Of a DNA stretch of 22,481 bases, positions 1 to 7,556 are shown one piece after another. The stretch comes from an uncultured Eubacterium sp. (GTDB lineage: Bacteria; Bacillota; Clostridia; Lachnospirales; Lachnospiraceae). The stretch's first letter is position 1. Each line of letters begins with the position of its first letter. Location of the stretch: contig CAMODP010000008.1 in NCBI GenBank assembly GCA_946611445.1, forward strand, positions 1-22,481. Reading direction: 5' to 3'. Both the position numbers and the translations under genes were made by a program. The notes below the pieces were generated by a model that worked only from the letters and a program-made list of their open reading frames with translations, was not told where the DNA came from and ran no database searches.

Positions 1-110
1 CCTTGCGCAAAGCAGAATTGTGTGATACGATTTTCCCCGTGACAGACAAATGTATGCCGGAGACGCACAATGCGTGCCGCGCCGCGGCCCTTACAGGAGG
101 CTGAACAGGT

Positions 111-554
111 TTGAGTGAACCGTATTACCTTGTGAGAGAAAAGGCTGTGCCGGAAGTGCTTCTGAAGGTTCTGGAGGCAAAACGGCTGATGGAACAGCGC
201 AATATGACGGTACAGCAGGCGACAGAAGCCGCCGGGATCAGCCGGAGTTCCTTCTATAAATATCAGGATGATATCCAGCCGTTCCGCGAGACAATACAGG
301 GACGCACCATTACACTGGTACTGCAGATCCGGGATGAAGCCGGTGTCCTGTCAGATGTGCTGCAGGTGATCGCAAGGTTCCGCGGGAATATCCTGACAAT
401 TCATCAGGCTATTCCGCTCGCGGATGTGGCGACACTGACCGTCAGTGTGGATTTTGCGCCGGACAGCGATTCCGCCGGCATGCTCCGCGCCCTGGAGGAG
501 CGGCCCGGTGTGCGGGACATCCGTATTCTGGGCGGGGAATACAGAAGGGCCTGA
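111..554 (+). CDS. pheB: ACT domain-containing protein, PheB/UPF0735 family
   Basis: A 147-residue protein with the layout of Bacillus PheB-type proteins: a short N-terminal helix-turn-helix-like segment (about residues 30-60, containing SRSSFYKYQDD) followed by one C-terminal ACT domain (about 68-145, with the family signature IHQAIPL). ACT domains usually bind amino acids, so a sensing or regulatory role in aspartate-family or aromatic amino-acid metabolism is likely; the exact ligand is unknown. The length equals the usual family length. The start is TTG, supported by AGGAGG at 95-100 about ten bases upstream; no ATG lies nearby in frame. It ends 20 bases before hom, so the two are almost certainly co-transcribed. 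Positions 1-110 hold no gene that I can support. Confidence 0.88.
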   Translation: MSEPYYLVREKAVPEVLLKVLEAKRLMEQRNMTVQQATEAAGISRSSFYKYQDDIQPFRETIQGRTITLVLQIRDEAGVLSDVLQVIARFRGNILTIHQAIPLADVATLTVSVDFAPDSDSAGMLRALEERPGVRDIRILGGEYRRA

Positions 555-574
555 CAGAGAAAAGGAGACAGAAC

Positions 575-1792
575 ATGATTAAAATAGCAGTTCTCGGATA
601 CGGAACCGTCGGTTCCGGCGTCGTAGAGGTCATTCAGACCAACCACCGCAGCATCAATATAAAGGCTGCGGATGAGATCGAGATAAAGTATGTGCTGGAC
701 CTGAGGGATTTCCCCGGAGATCCGGTGCAGGAGAAGGTCGTGCATGACTTCGACGTGATCGAAGCGGATCCGGAGATCAGGATCGTAGTGGAGACAATGG
801 GCGGGCTGCATCCGGCCTATGAATTCACAAAGCGGGCCCTGCTGGCCGGCAAGAGTGTCTGTACCTCCAACAAGGAGCTGGTGGCGGCATACGGCACGGA
901 ACTGCTGCAGATCGCAAGGGACCGGGAGCTGAATTACATGTTTGAAGCCAGCTGCGGCGGCGGCATTCCGATCATCAGGCCTCTGAATTCGTCCCTGACA
1001 GCAGATGAAATCGATGAGATCACGGGAATTCTGAACGGAACCACGAACTACATCCTGACAAAAATGGCTGTGGACGGCTCCGATTTTGATGAGGCTCTCC
1101 GGGAAGCGCAGCAGAACGGATATGCCGAGAGAAATCCGGAGGCGGACATTGAGGGGTATGATGCCTGCAGAAAGATTGCCATCCTCTCTTCTCTGGCTTA
1201 CGGAAGTCATGTCAGCTATCAGGATATATACACAGAGGGCATAACAAAGATCACATCGGCAGATATCAAATATGCCCAGACGATCGGGGCCAGCATCAAA
1301 CTGCTGGCGACCAGCCGCAAGGTCGGTGACGAGTTCTACGCTATGGTAAGTCCGGTGATGATCAACGCGTCAAACCCGCTCTACAGTGTACAGGGCGTGT
1401 TTAACGCCATCTTTATCCACGGCAATGTTCTCGGGGATGCCATGTTTTACGGGAGCGGCGCAGGCAAGCTGCCGACGGCCAGCGCGGTTGTGGCGGATGT
1501 CGTGGACTGCGCCAAGCATCTGGACCGCAATGTCCGCTTTGAGTGGAGCGACCAGCAGCTGGAGCTGATGCCTGTCGGCCGCGTGAGAAACCGGTTCTTT
1601 GTGCGCGTTGCCGGCACCATGGCGGCGGAAATGCAGAAAATTCGCAGTATCTTCGGGGAGGTTGAGACGGTCAGCGTGCCCGGTCTCTCCGGCGAGTTTG
1701 CTTTTATCACGGAGAAGATGCCGGAATCGGAGTTCCAGGACGGGATCTCCCAGCTGGACGGCGTGCGCAGCACAATCCGTGTGAGATTCTGA
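575..1792 (+). CDS. hom: Homoserine dehydrogenase
   Basis: This enzyme reduces aspartate semialdehyde to homoserine with NAD(P)H in the cytoplasm, the branch point to threonine and methionine. The 405-residue product has an N-terminal Rossmann fold with the dinucleotide loop LGYGTVGSGVVEVI (residues 7-20), the conserved ASCGGGIPIIRPL stretch and GILNGTTNYILTKM of the catalytic domain, and a C-terminal ACT domain (roughly 330-405) that in this family gives threonine feedback control. Length and domain order match the monofunctional Gram-positive form; no aspartate kinase is fused. The ATG is preceded by AAAGGAG. It follows the ACT regulator by 20 bases and precedes metG by 100 bases, consistent with an amino-acid gene cluster. 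Confidence 0.96.
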   Translation: MIKIAVLGYGTVGSGVVEVIQTNHRSINIKAADEIEIKYVLDLRDFPGDPVQEKVVHDFDVIEADPEIRIVVETMGGLHPAYEFTKRALLAGKSVCTSNKELVAAYGTELLQIARDRELNYMFEASCGGGIPIIRPLNSSLTADEIDEITGILNGTTNYILTKMAVDGSDFDEALREAQQNGYAERNPEADIEGYDACRKIAILSSLAYGSHVSYQDIYTEGITKITSADIKYAQTIGASIKLLATSRKVGDEFYAMVSPVMINASNPLYSVQGVFNAIFIHGNVLGDAMFYGSGAGKLPTASAVVADVVDCAKHLDRNVRFEWSDQQLELMPVGRVRNRFFVRVAGTMAAEMQKIRSIFGEVETVSVPGLSGEFAFITEKMPESEFQDGISQLDGVRSTIRVRF

Positions 1793-1892
1793 CAAGATTA
1801 CAACGCCCAAAGTATTGAGTTCACGCAGGATGAGTGCCCTGCGGGCATGCTTCTGGCGGCCTGATCATATAAATGTGGAAGAGGAGACAGCT

Positions 1893-3938
1893 ATGAACAA
1901 GAGAAAAGGATCATATTACCTGACAACAGCAATCGCTTACGCATCCGGCAAGCCCCATATCGGGAATACCTATGAAATCGTGCTCGCCGACAGCATCGCG
2001 CGATACCGCCGCATGCAGGGATATGACGTTTTTTTCCAGACCGGTACAGATGAGCACGGTCAGAAAATAGAGGAAAAGGCAAAAGCAAAGGGCATGGAGC
2101 CGAAGCAGTTTGTGGACGAGGTCGCCGGTGAGATCCGCCGGATCTGGGACCTGATGAACACCTCCTACGATAAGTTTATCCGCACGACGGATGACTATCA
2201 TGAGGCAGAAGTCCAGAAAATCTTCAAAAAGCTCTATGATCAGGGGGATATTTACAAAGGCTCCTATGAAGGCTGGTACTGTACGCCGTGCGAGTCCTTC
2301 TGGACGGAATCACAGCTGGAGGACGGCAAGTGTCCGGACTGCGGCAGAGCCGTGGTGAAAGCCAGCGAAGAGGCATATTTCTTCCGCATGAGCAAATACG
2401 CGCAGCGCCTGATCGACCATATCAACGCGCACCCGGAGTTTATCCAGCCGGTTTCCCGGAAAAATGAGATGATGAACAACTTCCTGCTTCCGGGGCTGCA
2501 GGATCTGTGCGTTTCCAGGACCTCGTTCAAATGGGGAATCCCGGTCGATTTTGATCCGGGACATGTCGTCTATGTGTGGCTGGATGCCCTGACAAACTAC
2601 ATCACCGGTATCGGATACCACTGCGGCGAGACAGGCACAGAGCAGTTTCAGAAGCTGTGGCCGGCAGATCTGCATCTGATCGGCAAGGATATCATCCGTT
2701 TCCACACGATCTACTGGCCGATCTTCCTGATGGCCCTGGATGTGCCGCTGCCGAAGCAGGTTTTCGGTCATCCGTGGCTGCTGCAGGCGGACGGAAAAAT
2801 GAGCAAATCCCGCGGCAATGTCATCTATGCGGATGACCTCGCGGACATGTTCGGTGTGGATGCCGTCCGGTATTTTGTCCTGCATGAGATGCCGTTTGAG
2901 AATGACGGCGTGATCAGCTGGGAGCTTATGGTCGAGAGGATGAATTCCGACCTGGCCAATACGCTCGGGAACCTGGTTAACCGTACGATTGCCATGAGCA
3001 ATAAATACTTCGGCGGCATCGTGGCGGACAAAGGCGCAGCCGGTGATCCTGATAACAGCCTGAAGGAGGTTGTGACAGGAACAGCCGCAAAGGTTGAAGA
3101 CAAGATGGACCAGCTGCGGGTGGCTGACGCTATCAGTGAGATTTTCACGCTGTTCAAGCGCTGCAATAAATATATTGATGAAACCATGCCCTGGGCCCTT
3201 GCGAAGGATCCGGAACAGCAGGACCGTCTGGCGACCGTTCTGTACAATCTGGTGGAAAGCATCACGGTCGGCGCCTCACTTCTGCAGCCGTTCATGCCGG
3301 AAACGACGGAAAAGATCCTTGCCCAGCTGCAGACACAGCAGAGACCGTATGAGCAGCTGGATGCGTTCGGACTGTATTCGTCCGGCAGCCGCGTGACAGA
3401 GAAGCCGGAGATCCTGTTTGCCCGCATGGATATCAAGGATGTGCTGGCAAAGGTGGAGGTTCTGCAGGCAGCGCAGGCAGCGGCCGCCGCGGCAGAATCC
3501 GGGGACGCGGCGCCGGCAGCCGGCGGGGACGCGGCCGGTTCTGAAGAGGCAGCCGGGGATGCGCCGGCCGGAGCGGACAAGGCAGCGGACATCCATGTGG
3601 AATTGAAGGATGAAATCACGTATGATGATTTTGCCAGATGCCAGTTCGCGGTGGGAGAAGTTATTGACTGCCAGGCGGTCCCCAAATCAAAGAAGCTTCT
3701 GTGCTTCCAGGTGAAAATAGGCGACCAGACACGTCAGATCGTATCCGGGATTAAGAAATGGTATCCGGATCCGGCGAAGCTGGTCGGAAAGAAAGTGATG
3801 GCACTGATTAATCTGAAGCCTGCCAAACTGGCCGGACTGGATTCCGAGGGAATGCTCCTCTCGGCAGAAGACGCCGAGGGCAATGTCTGCCTGATGACTC
3901 CTGAGAAGGATATGCCCTCTGGATCAGGAATATGCTGA
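1893..3938 (+). CDS. metG: Methionyl-tRNA synthetase
   Basis: Charges tRNA-Met with methionine. The 681-residue product has the class I motifs HIGN (residues 22-25) and KMSKS (302-306), and a four-cysteine zinc knuckle in the connective insert (C130, C133, C147, C150). An anticodon-binding helical domain and a C-terminal tRNA-binding OB fold (about the last 105 residues) follow. Between the last two lies an unusually Ala/Gly/Asp-rich linker of about 45 residues. The frame is open back to a TTG at 1815, but I chose the ATG at 1893 because GAGGAG lies just upstream at 1881-1886 and the protein then begins as usual for the family. The 100-base gap after hom shows no T-box leader. Confidence 0.96.
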   Translation: MNKRKGSYYLTTAIAYASGKPHIGNTYEIVLADSIARYRRMQGYDVFFQTGTDEHGQKIEEKAKAKGMEPKQFVDEVAGEIRRIWDLMNTSYDKFIRTTDDYHEAEVQKIFKKLYDQGDIYKGSYEGWYCTPCESFWTESQLEDGKCPDCGRAVVKASEEAYFFRMSKYAQRLIDHINAHPEFIQPVSRKNEMMNNFLLPGLQDLCVSRTSFKWGIPVDFDPGHVVYVWLDALTNYITGIGYHCGETGTEQFQKLWPADLHLIGKDIIRFHTIYWPIFLMALDVPLPKQVFGHPWLLQADGKMSKSRGNVIYADDLADMFGVDAVRYFVLHEMPFENDGVISWELMVERMNSDLANTLGNLVNRTIAMSNKYFGGIVADKGAAGDPDNSLKEVVTGTAAKVEDKMDQLRVADAISEIFTLFKRCNKYIDETMPWALAKDPEQQDRLATVLYNLVESITVGASLLQPFMPETTEKILAQLQTQQRPYEQLDAFGLYSSGSRVTEKPEILFARMDIKDVLAKVEVLQAAQAAAAAAESGDAAPAAGGDAAGSEEAAGDAPAGADKAADIHVELKDEITYDDFARCQFAVGEVIDCQAVPKSKKLLCFQVKIGDQTRQIVSGIKKWYPDPAKLVGKKVMALINLKPAKLAGLDSEGMLLSAEDAEGNVCLMTPEKDMPSGSGIC

Positions 3939-4030
3939 TCCGCTGTAACCCGTGAAAGGATGTCTTCTCTTTCCGGCGGAGGAAAAGAAGGCGGGAAAAC
4001 AGGAAGTGGCACAGGAGGCTTTTTCGTTTC

Positions 4031-4669
4031 ATGTTTGCGGAGATTCAGAATGCCGTGACAGGCGGCAAACCCCGTCTGGCGGCGAAGCTGACGGAACAGG
4101 CGCTGGAGAGCGGCGTACCGGCGACGGAAATCATAAATAACAGCCTGCTTGTGGCGATGCACCAGATCGGACTGGATTTCGGGAGCAATGATACGGACAT
4201 TGCCCGTGTCCTGGCCTGCGCCCGCGCCATGAAGATGGCGCTGGAGGTGCTGGAGCCGGAGGTTAAAAAAAGCGGCAAAGGCTATGTCGGCAAGGCGATC
4301 CTGGGCACGGCAGGCGGTGATCTGCACGATGTCGGCAAGAACATCGTCGCGATCATGTTCGAAAGCATCGGCTGTGAGGTGGTGGACCTGGGCGTCGATG
4401 TGCCTGCCGAGCGTTTCGTGCAGGCGGTGGAACAGAATCCGGGTGTCCGGATCGTCTGTGTGTCCTGCCTGCTGACGACATCGATGGCAGAAATGGGACG
4501 GATCGTGCGTGCGCTGCGGGATATCCGGAAAAAACATCCCTTTGTCATCATGGTCGGCGGCGGTCCCGTCACAAAGGAGTTTGCCGAAGAGATCGGCGCC
4601 GATATTTACACGGAGAATGCGGCGGAGGCCGCGGAAACGGCATCGCGTATCCTGCGCGGCAATCAGTAA
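4031..4669 (+). CDS. Corrinoid (B12-binding) methyl-carrier protein, MtbC/MtaC/MetH-core type
   Basis: A 212-residue protein made of a helical cap (about residues 1-85) and a cobalamin-binding Rossmann domain (about 87-210). It carries the base-off signature D97-L-H99-D-V-G102-K-N, in which the histidine is the lower cobalt ligand. The supporting SCLLTT (145-150) and VGGGPV (175-180) loops are also present. Such proteins shuttle a methyl group between a substrate-specific methyltransferase and an acceptor. The helical cap has IARVLACARAM where relatives usually have a PEVL-type motif. AGGAGG stands about a dozen bases before the ATG. No methyltransferase (MttB, MtaB, MtbA type) or reductive activator is in the window, so the partner is unknown. 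The next gene, araD, starts 14 bases downstream. Confidence 0.9.
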   Translation: MFAEIQNAVTGGKPRLAAKLTEQALESGVPATEIINNSLLVAMHQIGLDFGSNDTDIARVLACARAMKMALEVLEPEVKKSGKGYVGKAILGTAGGDLHDVGKNIVAIMFESIGCEVVDLGVDVPAERFVQAVEQNPGVRIVCVSCLLTTSMAEMGRIVRALRDIRKKHPFVIMVGGGPVTKEFAEEIGADIYTENAAEAAETASRILRGNQ

Positions 4670-4683
4670 GGAGGATCTGAACA

Positions 4684-5379
4684 ATGTTGGAGCAGCTCAA
4701 GAAGGAAGTCTATGAAGCGAATATGCTTTTGCCGAAGTACCGGCTCATCACATTCACCTGGGGAAATGTCTCCGGATATGATCCGGAGAGCAGACTCTTT
4801 GTCATCAAGCCCAGCGGCGTAGACTATGACAAACTGACGCCGGACGATATGGTGGTCGTTAATCTGGACGGTGAAAAAGTGGAGGGGAAGCTGAATCCTT
4901 CTTCTGATACCGCAACACATGCCGTACTGTACAGCCGGTTCCCGGGCATCGGGGGCGTTGTGCACACACATTCCGCCTGGGCGACCTCCTGGGCGCAGGC
5001 AGGCCGCGGCATTCCCTGCTACGGGACGACCCATGCCGACTATTTCTACGGGGAGATCCCCTGCATCCGTAATCTTACCGCAGAGGAGATTGCGGATGCC
5101 TACGAGAAAAACACAGGCATCGTCCTGGCCGACGGTTTCGAACAGATGGGTAAAGACCCGATCGCAGTGCCCGGCGCACTCTGCAAGAACCACGGCGTAT
5201 TCACCTGGGGAAAGGACGCTCACGAAGCCGTCCACAATGCCGTGGTCGTAGAGGAAGTGGCAAAGATGGCCGCCCGCACGGAAATGCTGAACCCGCACGT
5301 AAAGGAAGCGCCGCAGGAGATGCAGGACAAGCACTACTTCCGCAAACACGGGGCCAACGCGTATTACGGGCAGAAATGA
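4684..5379 (+). CDS. araD: L-ribulose-5-phosphate 4-epimerase (class II aldolase family)
   Basis: Interconverts L-ribulose 5-phosphate and D-xylulose 5-phosphate by a retro-aldol mechanism using a divalent metal. The 231-residue length equals that of E. coli AraD. The metal ligands are visible as H94 and H96 in VVHTHSAW and H170 in CKNHGVF. Catalytic-type residues D75 and D119 and the tyrosine-bearing C-terminus [10 protein letters not shown] are also present. These agree with the true epimerase rather than fuculose-phosphate aldolase. A strong TAAGGAGG overlaps the end of the corrinoid gene, and the stop overlaps the next start in ATGA, so translation of the three genes is probably coupled. 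No araA or araB is nearby, which is odd for an arabinose enzyme. Confidence 0.93.
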   Translation: MLEQLKKEVYEANMLLPKYRLITFTWGNVSGYDPESRLFVIKPSGVDYDKLTPDDMVVVNLDGEKVEGKLNPSSDTATHAVLYSRFPGIGGVVHTHSAWATSWAQAGRGIPCYGTTHADYFYGEIPCIRNLTAEEIADAYEKNTGIVLADGFEQMGKDPIAVPGALCKNHGVFTWGKDAHEAVHNAVVVEEVAKMAARTEMLNPHVKEAPQEMQDKHYFRKHGANAYYGQK

Positions 5380-6053
5380 AACATACATGTATCATCTGCT
5401 GCAGAACCATAAGTGAGGAGCTGCTGGCCGCCATGGAGAGCACCGGTTGTACATACCCGGTGCTCTGGATTGAATCCGGCCTGCACAACGTTCCCAGGAA
5501 GCTGCACGGGGTTTTGCAGGAGACTGTCGATGAAGCGGAAAAGGCCGGGGCGGAGAGGATCCTGCTGGCCATGGGATTCTGCGGGAATTCCCTGGAAAAC
5601 CTGAAGACGGCCGGGGCGGAACTGATCCTTCCCCGCGCGGATGACTGCATCACCTTGCTGCTGGGTTCCTTTCGGAGGCGGCAGCAGATCCAGAATGAGG
5701 CCGGGACGTATTTCATGACCAAGGGCTGGATCGAGGGCGAGCGGAATATCATGCGGGAGTATGAATACACCATGGACAAATATGGTGAAGAGACCGGCGC
5801 CGAGATCTTTGAGATGATGTTCGGCAATTACAGAAGAATCGGAATTCTGGAGACCGGCTGCTATGATATGGAGCCGGTTCTGGCCGAGACAGAGAGGATC
5901 GCACAGACGCTGAATCTGGCGTGGGAGAAGTTCAGCGGGTCCAATGAATATCTGAAGCGGCTGCTGACCGGGCCCTGGGACGCAGACGGTTTTGTGACGC
6001 TGCAGGGCGGAGAAGTACTGACTCTGGATCATCTGCGGGTCATGGACAGGTGA
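5376..6053 (+). CDS. DUF1638 domain-containing protein (copy 1)
   Basis: A 225-residue cytoplasmic protein of the DUF1638 family, function unknown. Conserved-looking residues, judged by comparison with the second copy at 21338, are C9-R10, H37 in GLHNVP, H44, C69 in GFCGNS and C91 in PRADDC. They are followed by LLLGS and [13 protein letters not shown]. Such a cysteine/histidine set could bind a metal or cofactor; this is inference. From memory, DUF1638 genes are often found near corrinoid methyltransferase genes, which agrees with this place two genes after a corrinoid protein. The ATGA overlap with araD indicates translational coupling. A strong terminator follows 22 bases after the stop. 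Confidence 0.85.
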   Translation: MKHTCIICCRTISEELLAAMESTGCTYPVLWIESGLHNVPRKLHGVLQETVDEAEKAGAERILLAMGFCGNSLENLKTAGAELILPRADDCITLLLGSFRRRQQIQNEAGTYFMTKGWIEGERNIMREYEYTMDKYGEETGAEIFEMMFGNYRRIGILETGCYDMEPVLAETERIAQTLNLAWEKFSGSNEYLKRLLTGPWDADGFVTLQGGEVLTLDHLRVMDR

Positions 6054-6074
6054 AACCGGCTGCCCGCATATATG

Positions 6075-6115
6075 AATCAGGGGGACAGATTCCTTCAGGA
6101 TCTGCCCCCCTGATT
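6075..6115. terminator. Bidirectional intrinsic terminator
   Basis: A near-perfect inverted repeat with a TTCA loop. The left arm AATCAGGGGG continues into ACAGAT, and the right arm ATCTGCCCCCCTGATT matches it apart from one A/G difference and one bulged base. A T-rich run (TTTATTATTTAT) follows on the plus strand, and an A/T-rich stretch flanks the other side. It lies between the plus-strand DUF1638 gene and the stop of the convergent DUF362 gene, so it probably ends both transcripts. Confidence 0.9.
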
Positions 6116-6121
6116 TATTAT

Positions 6122-7132
6122 TTATGGTTTCATCAGCACAAACGGCTTCAGTCCCTCTACCGCGTAGCCGGGGCAGATGTGCATCTCGTTGTGGTCCAGG
6201 TCGATCAGCACGTACCGGTCATTGCCCATTCCAAGCTCTTTCATGTAAGAGAGCTGCCGGTGTCCGTGCCGGGTCTCGATGCGCTCCAGCATGTCACGGT
6301 GCTCTTCTTCGGTCATGGCATAGATCAGGTCCACGCAGGCCTGGTCCACTGCCAGGATGTCAGTCGAAGCCAGAATGCCGACATTCGGCGTGACGACAGG
6401 CGCGGCGTCCACGCCCTCACAGTCGCAGGACACGGACATGTTGCGCATGACATTTACATAGGTCACATGTTTTCCGAAGAAGTCAACAGTGGCCTTCGTG
6501 GATTCGGCGATCCGTTCCATCAGCTCTTCTTCATCGATGGACCACATATTGTCAGAGCCTTCTGCGGTATGGATCCATTTTTTACCGATGCGTCCGTCTG
6601 CGCAGCCGATACCGATATTCTTGTTGGAACCCCCGAAGCCGCCCATCTGATGTCCCTTGAAGTGGGTGAGCGTCACCATGGAATCATATCCGGTCATGTG
6701 GGAGCCGACAGACATCTCCTTCATCCACTTTCCGCCCTCGATGGGAAGCAGGGCTGTGCCCTCCTCATCCATGATATCTACCGGGCAGAAGGTCCAGCCG
6801 TTGACCTTCAGCGTCTCGCGGTGCTGTTCGGTGGTGTAGCGGTCACCTTCGTAGTAGGTGTTGGTCTCAATGATGGCTGCGTCTTTCAGCTCAGGCTCTT
6901 TCCCGATCAGTTCTTTTACCCATTCCCGCGGAATGATATTCGGGCCGTTCTTTTCGCCTGTGTGCAGCTTGATGCCCACCTTTCCGGTGATCGTTCCGCT
7001 GACTTTCTCATAGACCTTCTGCAGACCCGCCGCAGAAAGATCGCGGGTGAAATAGACAATGGATTCATTTCCGGTTCTCTCTTCATACGGCACGTATCTG
7101 CTGCCGCCGGTTCCCGGTCTGATTTCTGACAT
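6122..7132 (-). CDS. DUF362 domain-containing protein
   Basis: A 336-residue protein of the DUF362 family, whose members are often annotated as iron-sulfur or ferredoxin-like proteins but whose reaction is unknown. The family core is visible as VGIKLHTGE (about residue 52), then VTLTHFKGHQMGGFGGSNKNIGIGC in two adjoining stretches, then a C-terminal part. Unlike many relatives it has no CxxCxxC ferredoxin tail; cysteines occur only singly or as SCDCEG. The ATG is preceded on the minus strand by AGGAGG with seven bases between. It has its own near-consensus promoter at 7198-7226. It may be monocistronic, or may also be read from further upstream through the structured region at 7341-7455. Confidence 0.85.
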   Translation of the reverse strand: MSEIRPGTGGSRYVPYEERTGNESIVYFTRDLSAAGLQKVYEKVSGTITGKVGIKLHTGEKNGPNIIPREWVKELIGKEPELKDAAIIETNTYYEGDRYTTEQHRETLKVNGWTFCPVDIMDEEGTALLPIEGGKWMKEMSVGSHMTGYDSMVTLTHFKGHQMGGFGGSNKNIGIGCADGRIGKKWIHTAEGSDNMWSIDEEELMERIAESTKATVDFFGKHVTYVNVMRNMSVSCDCEGVDAAPVVTPNVGILASTDILAVDQACVDLIYAMTEEEHRDMLERIETRHGHRQLSYMKELGMGNDRYVLIDLDHNEMHICPGYAVEGLKPFVLMKP

Positions 7133-7197
7133 AGTGTGCCCTCCTGTCTGCCGGTAAAAAAATGCTAAATTCCGAATGGTTCTGAACAGTTATCAAA

Positions 7198-7226
7198 ACT
7201 ATACATAAGATTCAGCCGGGTGTCAA
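7198..7226 (-). promoter_or_regulatory. Sigma-A promoter for the DUF362 gene
   Basis: On the minus strand TTGACA (7221-7226) and TATAGT (7198-7203) are separated by exactly 17 bases. The predicted start near 7191 gives a leader of about 58 bases before the DUF362 start codon. The -35 box is fully consensus and the -10 box differs by one base, so this should be a strong constitutive-type promoter. Confidence 0.85.
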
Positions 7227-7319
7227 ATTTCGTCCTGTTTTCTTTTTCAGCAGGACAAAGTAAAGCGCGCACAGGACAATCCTGCCGGACGTAAAATCAA
7301 TTGCTCTTTTTTTCTTCAT
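7212..7319 (-). CDS. Possible 35-residue basic membrane peptide
   Basis: A short minus-strand frame starting with ATG and ending TGA. It encodes a peptide with a lysine/arginine-rich start (MKKKRAIDF), a hydrophobic centre (IVLCALYFVLL) and a second basic patch (KKKTGR), the layout of a small single-span membrane peptide. An AGAGG about seven bases upstream could serve as ribosome binding site. It lies between the structured element at 7341-7455 and the promoter of the DUF362 gene, and its end overlaps that promoter. The same frame stays open upstream, so the start is uncertain, and it may not be a gene at all. No homologue is recognised. Confidence 0.3.
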   Translation of the reverse strand: MKKKRAIDFTSGRIVLCALYFVLLKKKTGRNLTPG

Positions 7320-7340
7320 GCGAAACCTCTTCAGACATAT

Positions 7341-7371
7341 GAAAACCCGGCTATTCCGTGAAATAACCGGG
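7341..7371 (-). terminator. Candidate minus-strand terminator hairpin
   Basis: On the minus strand a hairpin pairs CCCGG and TATT-type arms (7346-7355 with 7362-7371, one internal mismatch, six-base loop) and is followed by TTTTC. The U run is short, so efficiency is uncertain. Its 5' arm can pair instead with CGGG just upstream (7368-7379), a possible antiterminator. Confidence 0.5.
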
Positions 7372-7455
7372 CGCACCCGACATCTTCCATTCGAGCAGGA
7401 CCTGACGGTCCGAAGCATTGCGATGCCCGCTCCTCCGATGACGGGATACAGTATA
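7341..7455 (-). ncRNA. Unclassified structured RNA or leader candidate
   Basis: Minus-strand sequence following an extended -10 box (TGCTATACT, core at 7450-7455) can fold into several helices. GATGACGGG (7437-7445) can pair with CCCGACATC (7376-7384), with one U-U mismatch. CCCGCTC (7426-7432) can pair with GAGCAGG (7393-7399). There are hairpins at 7415-7426 and 7398-7411, the latter competing with the previous helix. A terminator-like hairpin closes it. I do not recognise a known riboswitch or small RNA. A weakness is that the predicted transcription start (7442-7444) would fall inside the first bases of the outer helix. The rest of the 7133-7556 intergenic stretch holds the DUF362 promoter, the possible small ORF and the plus-strand promoter at 7486-7514. 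Confidence 0.4.
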
Positions 7456-7485
7456 GCACAGCACAGAAAAAAGACCAGAAACAGC

Positions 7486-7514
7486 TTTTCATTTCTCCGC
7501 GAATCCCGTATAGT
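7486..7514 (+). promoter_or_regulatory. Promoter for the 7557-11176 operon
   Basis: TTTTCA (7486-7491), 17 bases, then TATAGT (7509-7514). The predicted start near 7521 leaves a leader of about 36 bases containing the ribosome binding site AAAGGAG. The -35 box is imperfect; spacing and -10 are good. Confidence 0.65.
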
Positions 7515-7556
7515 AGATACAGATTTGTGAGGATTCACTGATAAAGGAGTATACCT

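Noticed and set aside
404..1210. Minus-strand open frame under pheB and hom
   Set aside because: Antisense to two well-supported genes, with no start signals.
1793..1892. T-box leader or longer N-terminus for metG
   Set aside because: Only 100 bases, no T-box core sequence, and the upstream TTG extension lacks a good ribosome binding site and family similarity.
3964..3992. Terminator after metG
   Set aside because: A pyrimidine/purine mirror (CTTCTCTTTCC with GGAAAAGAAG) pairs poorly with mismatches and has no T run at its end.
6050..7129. A 359-codon plus-strand open frame opposite the DUF362 gene
   Set aside because: The DUF362 family signature on the minus strand, with its promoter and ribosome binding site, shows which strand codes; the plus frame would also run through the terminator.
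7341..7443. Signal recognition particle (4.5S) RNA
   Set aside because: There is a GTCAGGTCC followed by GGAAG, but the invariant GGAA tetraloop region and the GCAGC after it are missing, and the arms do not form the long SRP hairpin.
7318..7530. A 70-codon plus-strand frame in the intergenic region
   Set aside because: No ribosome binding site; it runs across the operon promoter and the structured element.
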